64,000 nt of DNA from Onchocerca lupi (taxonomy: Eukaryota; Nematoda; Chromadorea; Rhabditida; Onchocercidae): NCBI GenBank assembly GCA_028564675.1, contig JAOVVO010000045.1, positions 1 through 64,000 of the forward strand. The letters are read 5' to 3'. This document shows, piece by piece, positions 22,897 to 37,100 of this stretch. A program made the translations under genes and the position numbers. Each line of letters begins with the position of its first letter. Within the stretch, counting starts at the first letter, position 1. The notes beneath the pieces were generated by a model. It was given only the letters and a program-made list of their open reading frames with translations. It was not told the origin of the DNA and did not search any database.

Positions 22897-24919
22897 TTGA
22901 ATTTCTAAAGAATTATTTCAAAAAAGAACTATTACAAATTGACTAATAATTAGAACAAAGTTTAATGCAGTTAGCAATTTGAAATTAAATGATTCATATT
23001 TTCATTGTACTTCTTTCTTTTGTCATTATTCATTCCAAACAATGACACATTTTTCTTTTTTTTTTTTTTTTTTTTTTAATGCATATTTTTACGAGCGAAA
23101 TTTTTTAAAACTTCTTATCTCAAAAATATTACAAATGGATAGTAAACGTGAGACTTCAATCGTGAATGTGATCCGATAAAATTATATTCTACTGACCAAG
23201 ATGCGATGTGACACCTTAATTTACTAAACTCCAAATTTTACTTCATAGGATTAGTTTTCGCATATTCACATTTATAAAACGGAAGAGAGAAAAGAATCGA
23301 ATAATTTTCCAAACTTGAATAATTCAAATAAATGACAGTTAAATTGAGGGAAAAGTGCGAAAAATGATGATAAGAGAAGGAAACGAATTATAAAAAAAGG
23401 AATTTACTTTTGTGAAAAAAAAAAAAAGTGAATGAATGAATGATAAGATGAGGAAACATACAATGATGAATGACCGTTGGCCGTTTTAAATAAACATTTC
23501 ATCTTGGCAACAGCAAGAAATACAATTTTGAGACATGAATGGGAGCATGCTCAAACATTCGCTTTGGGAAATGAAAGTTTCATAGAATAAAAACATTGTT
23601 GTCACACATGAAAATATAAAAGGCAATTAGCTGTCATGCATGCATGCGACGAATTGGAAAAGGACAATTAAATCAATCATTGCAAGTGATTTTTGCACAT
23701 TTGTTTGCATCCATTGTTATTGACTTTTTTCACTTAATTAGTCACTTTCAGTACCTTTAATCTATATCTCTTGTCCACCTCGAATCCGTAAAGTTGGATT
23801 GAGGAGGAGTTGGTGACATGAAATTTTGAGACATCAAAGAGAAAAAATACAACTGTTGCACTTTGAAATGCTTTGAAAATTTTCAAAATTTCAACTTCGA
23901 AATGAAAAAATTATTGAATTCCAATAAGTTTGCTTTCTTTGCAAATAAAAAAGCAATTAATTATGCAAATTTATTTTTTTGTATTTATTTAATATAAAAT
24001 GATATCTTCTATAGTTGTACCACTCATTACCATATTTTCTAATATGAATTATCATTACCATAGCTAATAAAATGAATGTTATCAATGATTAATGCTTAGA
24101 ATTTCCCCTAATATTCTTTCATCTAAGAAAAAAATCACTAATAGCTTATCAAAAATGATTTTATCTAGATAAAACCAAATTAGAAATATAGCTCATTATC
24201 TTAAAAATAACAACATTCATTTGAACTTTTCTCTAATTAGTGATTGGATAATATCTGGAAATCTCCCATCGTCATTTAAATTGCGGTAATGCAACAAGGC
24301 AAAAATATTTAACGCATTGTAACTTATAATCTCTCTGTAGCATTTAAAATAAACAATAATTTATTCGATGTGCTCAAAAATTTGGAAATTTAAATTGAAT
24401 AACTTTTAAATTTTATTAACTGAGAATTTTAACATTATAAAGAATAACATTTGAGTAGATAATTTTAAATCTAATCAATTTAATTTTCCAATTAACAGTA
24501 ACGAAAGGATTATCATTCTTAACATCCAAATTAATTGAAAAGCATTGTTATTGATCGAAGCAAATCAGATTTTTCATCATTTTTTCAATTCATCCTTATC
24601 TTTGAACTTATTTTAATTTTTGTAAAACATTGGTTATGTGTGGAAATAAATAATTTCCTTCGTGTGAATGCAGCACACTTTCTTCCAGTATCCTAAAATG
24701 AGCAGTAATAAAGTGCAGAAATAGTCTCAAAATTTGATAAAAACATTGATTTAATTCCAACAAAAAGTATCATCGATTCTAACAGAAAGTATCATCGATT
24801 TCCAAACAATACTATAATTGCAAATTGATTTAATCGAACTTTCCAGACCATAATTTTTTAATTATTCTTCATTAATTTATCATGGCATAATTTAATTTGG
24901 AACACCAATTCTTTTCTTT
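22897..24919. other. Intergenic region between the saposin-like and collagen genes
   Basis: A+T-rich with a T run near 23056. A less A+T-rich patch near 23770-23820 can form an imperfect hairpin, and a 20-bp repeat containing AGTATCATCGATT occurs twice near 24768-24802. I found no exon. The right part is 3' flank of the collagen gene. Confidence 0.45.
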
Positions 24920-24925
24920 TTTATT
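24920..24925 (-). terminator. Probable poly(A) signal of the collagen gene
   Basis: AATAAA on the minus strand, 180 bases past the collagen stop codon. It is the hexamer I noticed on the correct strand; in A+T-rich DNA this is weak evidence by itself. Confidence 0.35.
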
Positions 24926-25104
24926 TCATATTACAATGCATTGTTATCTATTAACGGTTTCATCGCTTCTTTTTCTTTTTCCAAGTCTTTTTTAATGCAT
25001 TTTTCACAAGATAAATGCAAGGATTAATTCATTTAATTCATTGATGGAATCAATTACTATAACAGTAAACAATAAAAGGACTATTCGGCGTATATGGTTG
25101 TTCT

Positions 25105-26631
25105 TTAGGCTTTCTGCAATGATACAGCAATACGTCGACGTGGGCATGGACAATAGGCAGCGTCCTCGCCAGGTGTGCCAGGTGGACCGCTTTGACCGGG
25201 TGCTCCACGTTGTCCATCTGGGCCAACTTGCCCTGGTGGTCCCTGTGGTCCTTGAGGTCCTGATAGCCCTTGTTTTCCAGCTGAACCAGGTTGTCCCGGT
25301 GTACCGAGTGGCCCAGGCAATCCTGGTGGCCCCTGTGGTCCAGGCATTCCTTTTCCACCCGGTGGTCCAGAAGGACCAGGTGTTCCTGGTTCTCCTGGAC
25401 GACCCGGTGTTGCTGCTTCTCCTTGTGGGCCAGGTGGACCTGGTAGTCCATTACGTCCATTTTGTCCGCGGTTTCCAGGTGGTCCTGGTGGTCCATTTCC
25501 TCCTAGCCGTCCTGGTTGACCTAATGGACCTGGTGGTCCTGGTGGTCCATTGGGACATGAACGACAGCGTCCTTCATAGTTATAATTAATAGCTGGCATG
25601 TTGCCAGGAAGACCTGGTTGACCCATTGGTCCTGGGAGACCTGTAAATGACAAAAAGCAAAGTTAGGCATCTTACTCTCTGAAACATAAAGGATTGTAAT
25701 AAAAATTTTTTTAAAATAAATTTTAATTAAAACTGCAAAAATTTTTGTCAGCACTTTGTAACTACTTTACCAGGTGTTCCATCTTGTCCATTTAAACCGG
25801 GTGGTCCTGGAGGTCCGGGTGGACATCGGTTGTTGATATCACATTGACAAAAAGGAGCTTGTCTTAATTTCCTAATACCCTCAGAGCTAGCTATAGCTCT
25901 CTTGTAACGATATTCACTCCTATAAAAATACTATTAATCGAACTCAAGAATTACAAATATGCATTTATATGTGCAGATCTCGAAGTTTTAGAATAAATCC
26001 AAAAGTTCAAAAAACAAAAAATCAAATTTAAAGCTCACTAGACTCCAACAAATTTTATATACAAGTTTTGCTTTGCTAATTATTTATGCCTTATTTTGCC
26101 ACAACCCAACGCCTCAATATCATTAATTCCATTTAATAAAATTGTTTTGTAAAAAAAATTGAATAATTGTTAAATAATTAATTAATAAAGTTGTCATATA
26201 TAAAAAATTAAATAATTATCCCAAAATTTCAAATTTTTTTGCATTCATTACTAGTTTTCCTGTCAATTTTTTAAAAATGATAGTTTGGAGGAAATCTTTT
26301 AAAAACAAAGAATATGTTCAAAAAGAAAATTGTAAAATACAAAATTATAAATATACTGGTATATTGTTTATTAATGTATAAATAATAATTAACTATTCGC
26401 ATCTTTTAAATTATTTAAGAAAAACGCCAATTTTCGACCGATAATATTTAAAAAATGATAAAATTACCGGATAAAATTTTCCATTCCACGGAATTCCATC
26501 GTCTCCTCGATAACCTTTGCATTGATAGCATTGATTCTAGATGCTAAGCTTTTTAATGAATAGATGCAAATGACGAAACTTAAAAGCGATAAACCGATCG
26601 CCGAATAAGCGGCAGAATGGGCAACAGTCAT
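25105..26631 (-). CDS. Nematode cuticle collagen, three exons
   Basis: On the minus strand, exons 26631-26468, 25919-25771 and 25640-25105 keep phase and give 282 residues, the usual size of a cuticle collagen. Residues 10-27 are the N-terminal membrane segment (IGLSLLSFVICIYSL) of the conserved collagen N domain. RYKR at 59-62 is a subtilisin-like processing site. Then come C79-x-C81-x5-C87, a short Gly-X-Y block, a non-helical break with RCRSC, the long Gly-X-Y block, and the end CPCPRRRIAVSLQKA. Flanking cysteines would make inter-chain disulfides. The chain would be cleaved, trimerised and built into the cuticle. Upstream are a TATA box and an ACAG acceptor a few bases before the ATG, fitting spliced-leader addition. 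Which C. elegans collagen is orthologous cannot be said by eye. Confidence 0.95.
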
Positions 26632-26701
26632 TCTACCTGTACCGTAAAAAACTCGCCGGTCGTACAGTCGTCGGATAATGCTTAAGAATTTCCGAAAATA
26701 T

Positions 26702-26709
26702 TATTTATA
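26702..26709 (-). promoter_or_regulatory. TATA box of the collagen gene
   Basis: TATAAATA on the minus strand, about 70 bases before the collagen start codon. Just upstream (plus 26730-26745) is a G+C-rich patch unusual for this window, consistent with promoter elements. Confidence 0.55.
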
Positions 26710-26912
26710 CTCTCGGGTACAGTAGGGAAGGCGGGCGCGGGGGGTAAAAAGAGTTGAGCTTTGCAAAATGAAAGAAATAGAAATAATGAATGAGGAAGCA
26801 AACAGGTGAAGAATGTTATTGACACCTTTTGAAAAATGCGACAAACGAGTGAACGATGCAGATGAGCAAATGAGCTAACGGACGCGTATCTGGAACGGAA
26901 CCAGATTGTCAC

Positions 26913-27887
26913 ACCTCATAATACACCTTGATTGTTCAAAATTTATTTTACTCCTTTTTTCTCATCTTTTATTACAGTCTTTTCCGGTCCGATTACTACC
27001 ATATACTCCAATTAATTGTCATCGTAATGATAAATCAGATTTTTTGATATTCGATTCGAATATCAAAAAAAAAAAAAAAAAAGAAACAAATAAATAATAA
27101 AGCGTAATAATGGTCTTATGTTCGATTTCTCTATGAAAGGAAAAACAGGAAAATAAGTCATTGTTTTTGGAGCTAAAATCCAACATTAAATCGGTTTTAA
27201 TTAGTTATTAATAAGCTTATACTGAATATTACGTCGAAATATTTGTTCGCATCAAAATTATTAATGTGATGGCAAAGAATGAATGAATTGAACAAATCAG
27301 GTTCAAAATATGTTTATGGAATACAAATTGTATTCAGCGTTACGCAAACAATGAAGCAAGATTGATTTTTCAAGTCTAAAATAACTTCTGCATTTGATAT
27401 ATGTTAGTTTCATCGGTCATTAATATGTAATGGTTATGACGTCAAAATATTTATTTCTATCAGACAACTTCTATAAGAATTTTTAAATTTTAGTTCTAAA
27501 TTTGTTTCAGAATATTTCTTAGTGAAAATAACTACATCCATTTTTCGTTATATTATTTCTTTTTTTTCCCTTTTTTTTTTCTTTGATGAAAAATGACGCA
27601 AATGATAAATGCAGCAGACTGCTAATTAAAACCAGTACCCTTAATAAAGCTATTACCTTTTCTTCGTTTAATCACTAATTGAACTTTCTTTCGAGTGAAG
27701 AATTTAAAATCAGTGAGATATTTTTGCAACTAATGCAAACAACGAGAGAAAAAAAATAAATGAAAATGACAAGAAGAAGAGCGAAGAGTAAAAAATGAGG
27801 AATTCATGTGATAAAACTTTAATTTTTTATCAGCTCATTCTAAGTCAGGATTTGGCATCCTCCTGCTCATGCATTGAGCTGAAATAG
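26913..27887. other. Intergenic region upstream of the collagen gene
   Basis: Presumed collagen promoter region and spacer. It has an A run near 27066-27080. No exon with splice support was found. Confidence 0.45.
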
Positions 27888-27935
27888 GTAATTAGTGAAC
27901 ATTACTTTACTAATGTTCTTTCTGGTCATTATCGA

Positions 27936-28114
27936 ATGAAACATAGGACTCTTTTACTACTGTACCACAACGAGCAATATGGTAAAATCATTTATATTGA
28001 TGGATTTACTTATTTCTGAATTTACTAGGAATAATTTCAGCGCAAGAATCGAATAACGAAAGTTTCATCGAAGTAATTAAGGAAAAAAAGCCAAAATTTA
28101 ACAGAGAAATTTAA
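27936..28114 (+). CDS. Possible small two-exon gene of unknown function
   Basis: Exon 27936-27981 starts MKHRTLLLLYHNEQY and ends at a GTAAAA donor. After a 59-nt intron ending AATTTCAG, exon 28041-28114 encodes AQESNNESFIEVIKEKK and a short tail, then TAA. Phase is kept, and AATAAA lies at 28118-28123. The 39-residue product has a basic, leucine-rich start and a polar, charged rest. The frame stays open upstream to an AG at 27887, so the first exon could be longer (VISEHYFTNVLSGHYR before the methionine) and the gene larger. I recognise no family. Codon make-up of the second exon looks coding, but chance cannot be excluded. Confidence 0.3.
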
Positions 28115-28123
28115 GAAAATAAA

Positions 28124-31100
28124 AGAACATCAATCAAGTAGATTAATGTAGAATGCATCATCGAGACAAAAACGAAATGTTACGCGATAAGGTGAATTTA
28201 TAACAAAACTATGGAACAAAAAAAGATTCCACAAACAAATTTATTAATAGTTGAAAAAAGTTATGAAACTTTTGAAATTATAAGCCACAATTCACTTTCT
28301 AAATTATTGAAAATGTTAGTATTTTAATATGATTTTGAAATGCTGATATTCGAATATGATTGAACTTGGAACTTAGTTACATAAATATGGAGAATTTTAA
28401 TATTTTAATATGATTAGACTTGAAATTTAATTACATAAACATTGAATAAATTTTAAAAATGTGAAGAAAAATTGCATAGGATAAATATTATTCTTATTCT
28501 AATTAATTGTTATATATCATAGGAAATGCTCTTGTCATTATTTTTTGAAGCATCCGTAGTACTTCAGAAATAATTTTAAAATAGGATAAAGAAAAAGATT
28601 AAAAATGATTCATTTGTTGGAGCAAAGTGAGTAAAAATTTGAAATATATGAATAGTCGAATTTGAATTTTACAAAAATATTCAAATATTATAATTATGCC
28701 TTATAAAGATTCGACTTTTAAGAAATAATAATTTCAATTTATTTTTTACATTGCGTGAATTCAAAATAATTCTTCAATTTTTCTCTCAGATTTCTTTGGA
28801 TTTTAAATTTTCTGTATTTAGTAGGTTTCTTTCTACAGTATGCTTTAAAACATGGGCTTTTTTGCATAAAAACACTTTTAATTTAACTTGCATCACAGGA
28901 ATTTGTTAAAATCTGCAAAAGTATTCCTAGAATTTTAATGTTATAAATATATCATGGAAAGTAAAATATTACATTTTTTCGAATAACTTTATTTCGCTAC
29001 TGGCAATGCTGCAACATAGAATAATCATCAAAATTTCATCATTAGCTTCAACATCACTGCTTTCCTATTACTGATATCATTATTGCAAAAATTACGAACA
29101 AATTATCATTTCAATCATTGTCGACATTATCATCAACACCAGCACTATCCTATCATTGACATTATATTTCAATTTTTGTTTTTTCACGAAATTGCTGCAA
29201 ATTGTTATGATAAGAGCAGATAGCGCTATATGCGCTCCTTCAAGTTTAAATTCACTACCTGCTTTAACTTCAAATGTTTTACTTTAAAATAAAAATAAGC
29301 AGCATTAGCAGAAGAGAGTTCTCTTCGAATTCCGTTAGATCTCCCAAATTCTCTTGCTATTCTATTCTAGCATTAGCACAAACTATCCCTCTTAGAACTT
29401 TCCGACTACAATCTATCTAGACTCTTCAGAGAGACTAACAAGCACAGACTGACTAACACATGAAAACTTATCAAATATTACTATTTCGTTTCGAAATCTT
29501 GTTATATTTTTATCCTTCTGACTATGTTCCCCACATCTCTTCTCCTTCTCCTTTCTTTTATTTAAATTTCGAATATTTTTAATAATAATATGATGGCATT
29601 CGGAAAATAGTTGAAATCTTCAGTATACCTGAAAGCTTCGTCCATTTCACTCTCTAATTTCAGTTAAATTTCGAATATTTTTAACGACGAAATTATCCGA
29701 TGACATTCGGATAATTGTTTAACCTTCAGTGTACCAGTTCTTATTTAATCTTTAGTATGCCCGTTTCTTCCACTTCAGCTTCTCTGTTGACTTATTCATT
29801 TATAATCCATTATACGAATTAATTTACTTCATTTACACTTTCATATAAAATACATCATGATTTGTTTTCTACGAAAGTTTATTGTCAATTTTATTGTCCT
29901 TCTCTTAAAATCAAAAAATTTTTATTGATTTGACTGATTAATTAAATTCACTAATTAATCTATTATCATCAATCTTTCCATTTCGATTATGCTTTTTTCC
30001 CATAAGAAAAAATTAGAAAACTTTTGAAAATAGAAGAATTACTCCATTTGGAATGAAATTGAGAAATTAAATTCTTTATGATGTGATTGCGAGACTCCAT
30101 GCCTCGGAAAAAAAATGGATTTGCTATAAATAAAATTGAAAGGGAATATTGAATTTTAGTAGAAGTCAATAAACAAAACAAAAAAGAAAAATCATTGAAT
30201 TTAATCAAATTTGCTTTTGCAATCAATGTGCATGTCTCTAAACGAATTACATATACATGCATGTACACCTACCTGAATGCTTACTCAGATATTAATGTTC
30301 GACTTACCTGTACCCTTCATTATGTCTTCATTTTCCTCGACCCAAAAATTGCTAATTTCTTAAAAAATCCAATGAAAGTTCAATATCATTGTGATCTATT
30401 GCTGCATTTAAACAAGCTGCTTTTTTTTTTTTTTAAATAGCATTTTATTTGTAGCTTTTTTCTTCTATTTCTTCGTCGTGCTCTTTCTTTCGACAAACGG
30501 AATAGTCGAAATCTATTGAATTTCATTCCTTCCACTGCAGATTCTTCTTTCTTCTCACTTTTATCCTTTTTTTTTCTTGTCACTTCTGATTTATGATGGG
30601 TTTTTGAGATGTCCCTTTACGGAAATTCTTGTTTATTGCTACAGATTTCATATTTCGTCACTTTTATTTTCTTTCTTCTTAATAACTATTTTATATTGAT
30701 TCGGTTGAGACAATAACAAAAAGATATTTGTTATCACATTTATTTTTGATTTTTTCCATACAATCTTTTCCTTAAATTTTATTAAAAAAATCGGAAAATT
30801 TTACTTATTCAACTAGACAAAAACTTAGCTAACTTATTTATGTGCTCTCCAATTCATAATTGTTAAAGAAATATATTTTTAGATTCGAAAGAGAATTTTT
30901 TTTTCTCTCTTCTTTTAAATACATGACATCAAGACTGAGTTGTTTTTTTCAAAAAAAATCTTTCTTTTACATTAACCAATAATTATCTTCGCAGTGTTAA
31001 ATAGGATATTGAAGTGCATTTATGTCATATACAATTCAAATAAATTACGAAACGCTTGCGTAATGCTTATCATTTATCATTGATCTTGTGATTTTGCAAG

Positions 31101-34100
31101 ATAAAGTTGATTTTCGACGTTTTCGAATTGCCAATTACGATTAGTCACTTATTATTATAATAATCCACGGACCTCAATCATCATTTTGGTTACATAATAT
31201 TACGATCGTTCGAATGTATCATTTTTGGTACTGTAGGAAAAAAATTGAACAGTTTAGAGCAAAGTTCACGATGAAAAATAACGAGGAATTTATTTAGAAG
31301 ATTGTAATTTACTTTTTATATTTGATTTTTTCTTCGGCAAGTTTAAATAAGAAATTCTGAGAGCAAATGATGAGGAATTAGACATAGAGAAAGATCAGTT
31401 TATGTAAATTTTGTCAAAATTTTGTTGATAATTACGAGAGAGATGGGAGTGAGGCCTAACAATCTATTCACATTGATTGCGCTAATTTACGAAAAGCTCT
31501 AGAAATAGGGCCTAAAATGGGCAACTAAGTTAAATACTAAGGCTACTTGCGGACTGAACAAGGAAGGAGCATAATTAAATTGTTAAATCAGTGAATGTGT
31601 TGCTAAATTATGATGTTAAATAGTGTTGAAATGAGCTGAAATATTCAGGTCTTAAATATTTGGGCCATTCATTTAATCGTCAATTACTCCTGTAAAAGGC
31701 ACTTGAAATAAGAGAAAAGATGATTGAATAATGCTTCTTAGAGCAGCTTTGAATCCTTACTTTCTAAAATTTAAGTTGAAAGTGTATGAGAGAGAAAGAA
31801 AACTTGTGATATAATTTTAAATTTTGATGCTAGGTGTCTATATTTGAAGACTGTATAAATTTATGCACAAAATATTTTTGAATGATTTGGATACTTTTTA
31901 CATAAATTACAAATTTGATATATCTTTCTGAAGAGAGAAAAAAATGCTGAAAAAAAGAGCCAGGTCCAACTTTTATACGATTTGCTTTTAATTGTACAAA
32001 TTACAACGATAGAGACCACCCATTTCGAGCACTCAAAAATTGAAAAAACTGAAAATTAAATTAGTGGCAAAAGAAGAATTTGGCCAACTGAGCTGTAAAT
32101 GCTTGGATTGGCTATTTGGCAAAACCGATAGTGTTTGGATCTAATCCAGCGATCAAATGCACTGATTTCTTGTTTTTCATCTTTTTTTTTTTTTTTTTTG
32201 TAAAATGCGGTTCCTTAAAAAAATCCAACATTCGCAATCATCAGATTATGTGATTTACGTCTTCGACATTTAAATAACAAAAAATGCATTTTGTTTTCCA
32301 ACAGTAAATCATCAAAAAGTTAAAGAATCAACTTTGGCATCTGGATTTTGCTATAAATTTTAACAATGAAAATTCAAATCCAAAATATTATTAATATTCA
32401 TTTAATACTCAATAATACTTGAAATCTTATTAATAAATATATATTTTGGTATCCTTGACATTTCATTCGTAATATCAAACATTGTCGGAAGTCTTTTGCA
32501 ATTTTTCTTTTATTTTTTTGAAGTTGAAATGCATTAGAAGCATAGAGCTCAATGATCATTTTTCTTTTTCAAGAATTCACAACTTCGGGATTTTCCTAAA
32601 AGTTAGTTGTATTGAGAAGTTTGCCTTTCAAGCTTTTATACTTGTAATGTAATTATATAAAGAATAAATTCATTTCATTAAATTCACTTACATCGATGCA
32701 TATTTTTTTGCTAAAAACAGGGAAAAGCAAAGTATTCTTTTCAACTAACTACTCCCAGGGGAAAATACTTGGCTTGTAAGGAGAATAAGGGACAGAGCTT
32801 CAACTTACTGTCCCATATAGTTGATGACTTATTTGGCCGATCCCGTTTGAAATATTTGATAAAATTTTTTCAATTTTTATAAAATGAAAAAAAAAAAAGC
32901 GAATTGAAAAACAATATTGAAAATTAAAAACATTTGTTGAAAAATTCTGTAAAAAAAAGAAAAAAATGAAATCAAATTTCATAGCTGAAAAAAAAATTTA
33001 TTACTTCATTATTTTTCATTCTTCTTATAAAATTTTTATTCACAATTTATTATTTATCGAAAATGATAAATAGTAATTGCATGAATGTAACTTTCATTTC
33101 ATTAATGGATCATGAGAAAGATTTAAAATAACAACTGCCAAATTGTTTGGCAATTTATTTATTAACAAAGCTCCCGATGATTTTAAATTTCCCATTTCAA
33201 AGCATTTTAGAAATTTTGGAAGCCACAAATTACGGTTGCTTACGGAAACATGGTGAAATAGCAATTGTACATATAAGACACTAAAACAAAAATGTAAAAT
33301 TTAAAGCATTACTTTTTAAAAACTTATATTTTCTTTTAGAAACTTTCAATAGTTGAAATGAAGTTGGCAATTGAATATATGTTTAATTTCCTTTTTCGGA
33401 AGTATAATTTTAAATACACCTATTTGAATTTTGCGTTAGATATAATGGATAATTAAAAGCAATGAGCAGCTGACAAATACTTAAGAGCACTGAGGGATTC
33501 AATCTCTTTAGGACTTTTTTTTTATCAGAATGCTTAAATGGTACTGATGTGGTCCTTTTTTCTTTGTAGCTTAAAAGCAAAAATATCATGAAAAAAAAAG
33601 AAAATATTCAACATTTATTTTATGTGAAACTCATGGGCGCACTGTCCTATCTTTTGCTTAAGATTTAAATTATGCCAAAATTTTAATTCAATTTGAATGA
33701 AAAACATAACTTGATTTATAATTAGTCATTGTTACAACAATGTTAAATTCAATTTGATAATATTTATTTATCACCTTGATTCTATTCTAAGTTGCTTTTC
33801 CACTTACTGTTGCATTTATAAAATCTTAATTTAGATTATTTTTTCTTTTCTATAATTCGCTTCATACTTTTATCTCTCCTTTTCTTAACAAACAGGAAGA
33901 ACACTACGATTATCTTTAATGTTTAGTACTGTGATAGAATGAATAGAAATACAATAGAGTTGTTGCAAATCTTTTAATTTAACAACCAATAAATTTAGCT
34001 TTATTGTCAAGAATCTGCGGAATCTCGATAGGACTAATGATAATTGAAAAATCAATGATGATAAAGCTGCTATTTAATTACTAGTATATGTCTAATCATG

Positions 34101-37100
34101 ATTCTCAAATTGTGAAGATAACCCGATTGGAAAAGAAGAGTTTAATAAACAAATCGATAATTTCATTAGCGCAGCTCTTGCTGCTACTTTTTTTCTGATT
34201 AAAAATAATAAGAAAATGATAGTGAAATATATATATTTCCGTTTCATTTTCTAAAAAAAATATATATATATTCATAAATATCATAATGATGCAATGCTTA
34301 TAAATCTAATTTAATGCTAGTACAATTTCAAAGTTCGAATCTATTTGAGATATGATTTTTAGAAATATTTTTTCAGTTTTTAATTTTTCATCATTCAAGA
34401 AGATACTAAATCCTAATTGATAAAATTTGGAAGTTGACAATATTCCAGATATGACACGAATGTATCAAGATATATAGGTCAACTATGCAAATATATTCTA
34501 ACTCTAAATATTTACTGAATCCTGATTAGGCAAAATGCAAGTCAAAATGGATAAGTCGAAAAAAAGATTCAATAAAGAATAGATTTTGTGTTAATAACAT
34601 GAAAAAGTATGACGTAATAATAACAGAGCATTTATCCAATAACCAGAGACTTTGGATTAATTACAGGATGAGATCCGAGAAATGGAGCTCAGTTGTCACG
34701 GATAATGTTTAGGCAGCTTAGTTGATTTATAACCAAATGATTATGATAAAGGCTAGCTGTTTCCTTTCTAACTAGAACATTTTATTGAGAATAGCTTCGC
34801 ATTTCTTCTCATACATTAAATGAAATACACTCATGAAATTATTGATTTCAAGTCTTTCTATCGAAATGAGCAATCTACGTCACATACGTGAAATTGCTTA
34901 TCCTAAAATAGTGATTATTCGTATGATCCATTCAAAAGTTAAAGAGAAGAATGAAAGACGTTATCCTCAGGGATGAATAAACCAAACTTTGAGTTCACGT
35001 ATAAGTCTTCTGCCCAGAAATGTTACAAGCAATTATTAGAGAATATTCAAATAAATTGATCACTGGACTATTCTTTCCCTTGTCGCTTCTGAAGATCGGA
35101 TAGAATAACTGAATTGCCGAATTGTAGCTACTGTTGCGTCGCTTTAAATTCCAAACTGTTGCTATTGCTGCATCGATCTGTATCAATGTGAAAACTGTTG
35201 TCTATTTTCAGGGCATTCTTCAGAAACAAAGTAACCCAGCAAAATGCACGTATTCATGCCATATTTCAATCTATATTTCTCTTCATTCTAATTCAAAATT
35301 TACCTGTCAAAAAGTGATTCATGTTGTAAAATTGATTTCCTCCTGCATTTAAAATAAAGCAAAAACTTGAAGGTATAAAAAGTTAAGGACTGGACTGAAT
35401 CAGGAGAAAGGTGAGGGAAATGGGAAGCAGAAAGAATGATGAAAAGATTGAGAATAGTTTGAACATAAAATTAGTTTCATTTAGTTTTGCAGGAGTGGAT
35501 AGTTAGGATTCGTGAATACTTGAAGATTTAGCCAAGAAATAGTACACTGGAAAAAAGTAAAAGCAGTAATGGAAAGATATAAAATTTCCTGCTTTAAATA
35601 ATTTATAATTTGAATACTTTTTCGTTTCATTCATTTGAATTATTTCACTTTCTTTGTCTTTTTTCTCATCAGTTTGCTTTCTCTTCTTTGTAAAATGCCT
35701 TTTATATAAGCAGTAATTAAACTTGTTTTTTTTCGTTTTCTTCTTTAAGATGTCACATTTTATTCTGAATCATATAACTCTGCCGAATTATAAGATGACT
35801 TAAATATTTTCAGAAATATCACTGAATTTTGTATTTTTTTACCTGCATAATAATGATAGTTACATTTTGTTTTTCAGCATCGTTAGTTTCTGATTAATCG
35901 CAGAGATTCTAATTACACGCTATTCATCAAAAGAAAGCTTCTGTGAGATATATAAACTCATTTATCGATTACAACACATCAACAACTTTTTCTAAATTAA
36001 CATCATGTTGTTAGTTACAATTAGTTTAAACTAACAATCATTTTAGCTGCATTTCAATCTTGCCATTATTTATTAACAGAATGATTTATCATTAATAGTT
36101 ATCACTAAGATTAAAATGACTGATAAATTTCTAATTATAGCATATTTTAATAGTAATAAGATTATTTGTATCAATTCCGATCAACTATAAATTTTTCGAA
36201 AAGTTTCTCATATTATTTTTTCAAATTCAACCTTCTCTTTTCACACATATAATCGTGAAAAAAAACTTTTTTTTCAATATTTCTCTGTGAAATTTAGTAA
36301 TATTTGTGAAACAATGATTCGGTTATATTTGAACATAAGAAATAAACATTTATGCAGTATTTTCCATTTCTATTTTTAACTTTTTGAAAAGGGAAACTTT
36401 TAGCAAATTCCATATTTCAGAATTTTTTTTTTATTAAATTTTGCAATGTATTTGTATAATTTTTGAATTTGCATGGGCAATTGCTCACACAAATGTGCGA
36501 TTTACGCTTTAACTCTGATTTGATGGTAAATATGTAAGTTCGTTAGTTAGGCATAGCTGTTCTGTACTTTCGTTCCATCTTTCATTACTAATGTCACTTC
36601 AAAAATTTTCAAGTTGACGACATAATGCTTACGGGTAAAATTTTTAACCTTTTCTTAGGGATCATTATATATTATTGTTTTCAGAAATTTTAAAAGATTC
36701 ATTTTAAAATCCCTTAAAATTTTGCATTTTTATTTCAAATTAGTGGAGTTTATAAAATTCAATGTCTTCATCGATTTAATTATTTTCGGTGAATGATGAA
36801 AAATTATTTCCTAACAAATGAAAAACTTCTTAGTAAAGAACTTCAACTTTGAGATTTTTATCCATTTCTTTTTTTTTTTTCAGCAAACAATGTCTGATTC
36901 ATACTATTGATTGTGGATAGGCGTATTTATCCATTAAGTTGAACATTTTTTGCCTACTAAAAAAAAAGATTAACTGTTTAGTGAAGTTTTTCAGTGATTT
37001 TTCTTTACTTAAACTTGTTTTAATTTAAAAATTTTTTAATCTAAAACACCAAGTTTTTTTTGAAAATGCTGTGACGATTGTAGTAAATTTGCTGTCAGAA

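Noticed and set aside
23770..23790. tRNA B-box-like CTCGAATCC
   Set aside because: No A box, acceptor stem or cloverleaf could be drawn around it; no tRNA was found in the window.
23765..23825. Imperfect hairpin with AATCC/GGATT stem
   Set aside because: Only about nine pairs with a bulge, then asymmetric loops; much weaker than the 14041-14124 hairpin.
25041..25589. Long plus-strand and alternative minus-strand frames over the collagen
   Set aside because: These are shadows of the Gly-X-Y repeat in other frames; only the minus-strand collagen frame is meaningful.
35134..35352. Possible exon after TATTTTCAG reading GILQKQSNPAKC
   Set aside because: Frame is open but there is no donor, no upstream partner and no similarity; may be chance.
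36470..36545. Possible exon reading TQMCDLRFNSDLMVN before GTAAGT
   Set aside because: No acceptor or start context and a stop a short way upstream; a single donor match is not enough.
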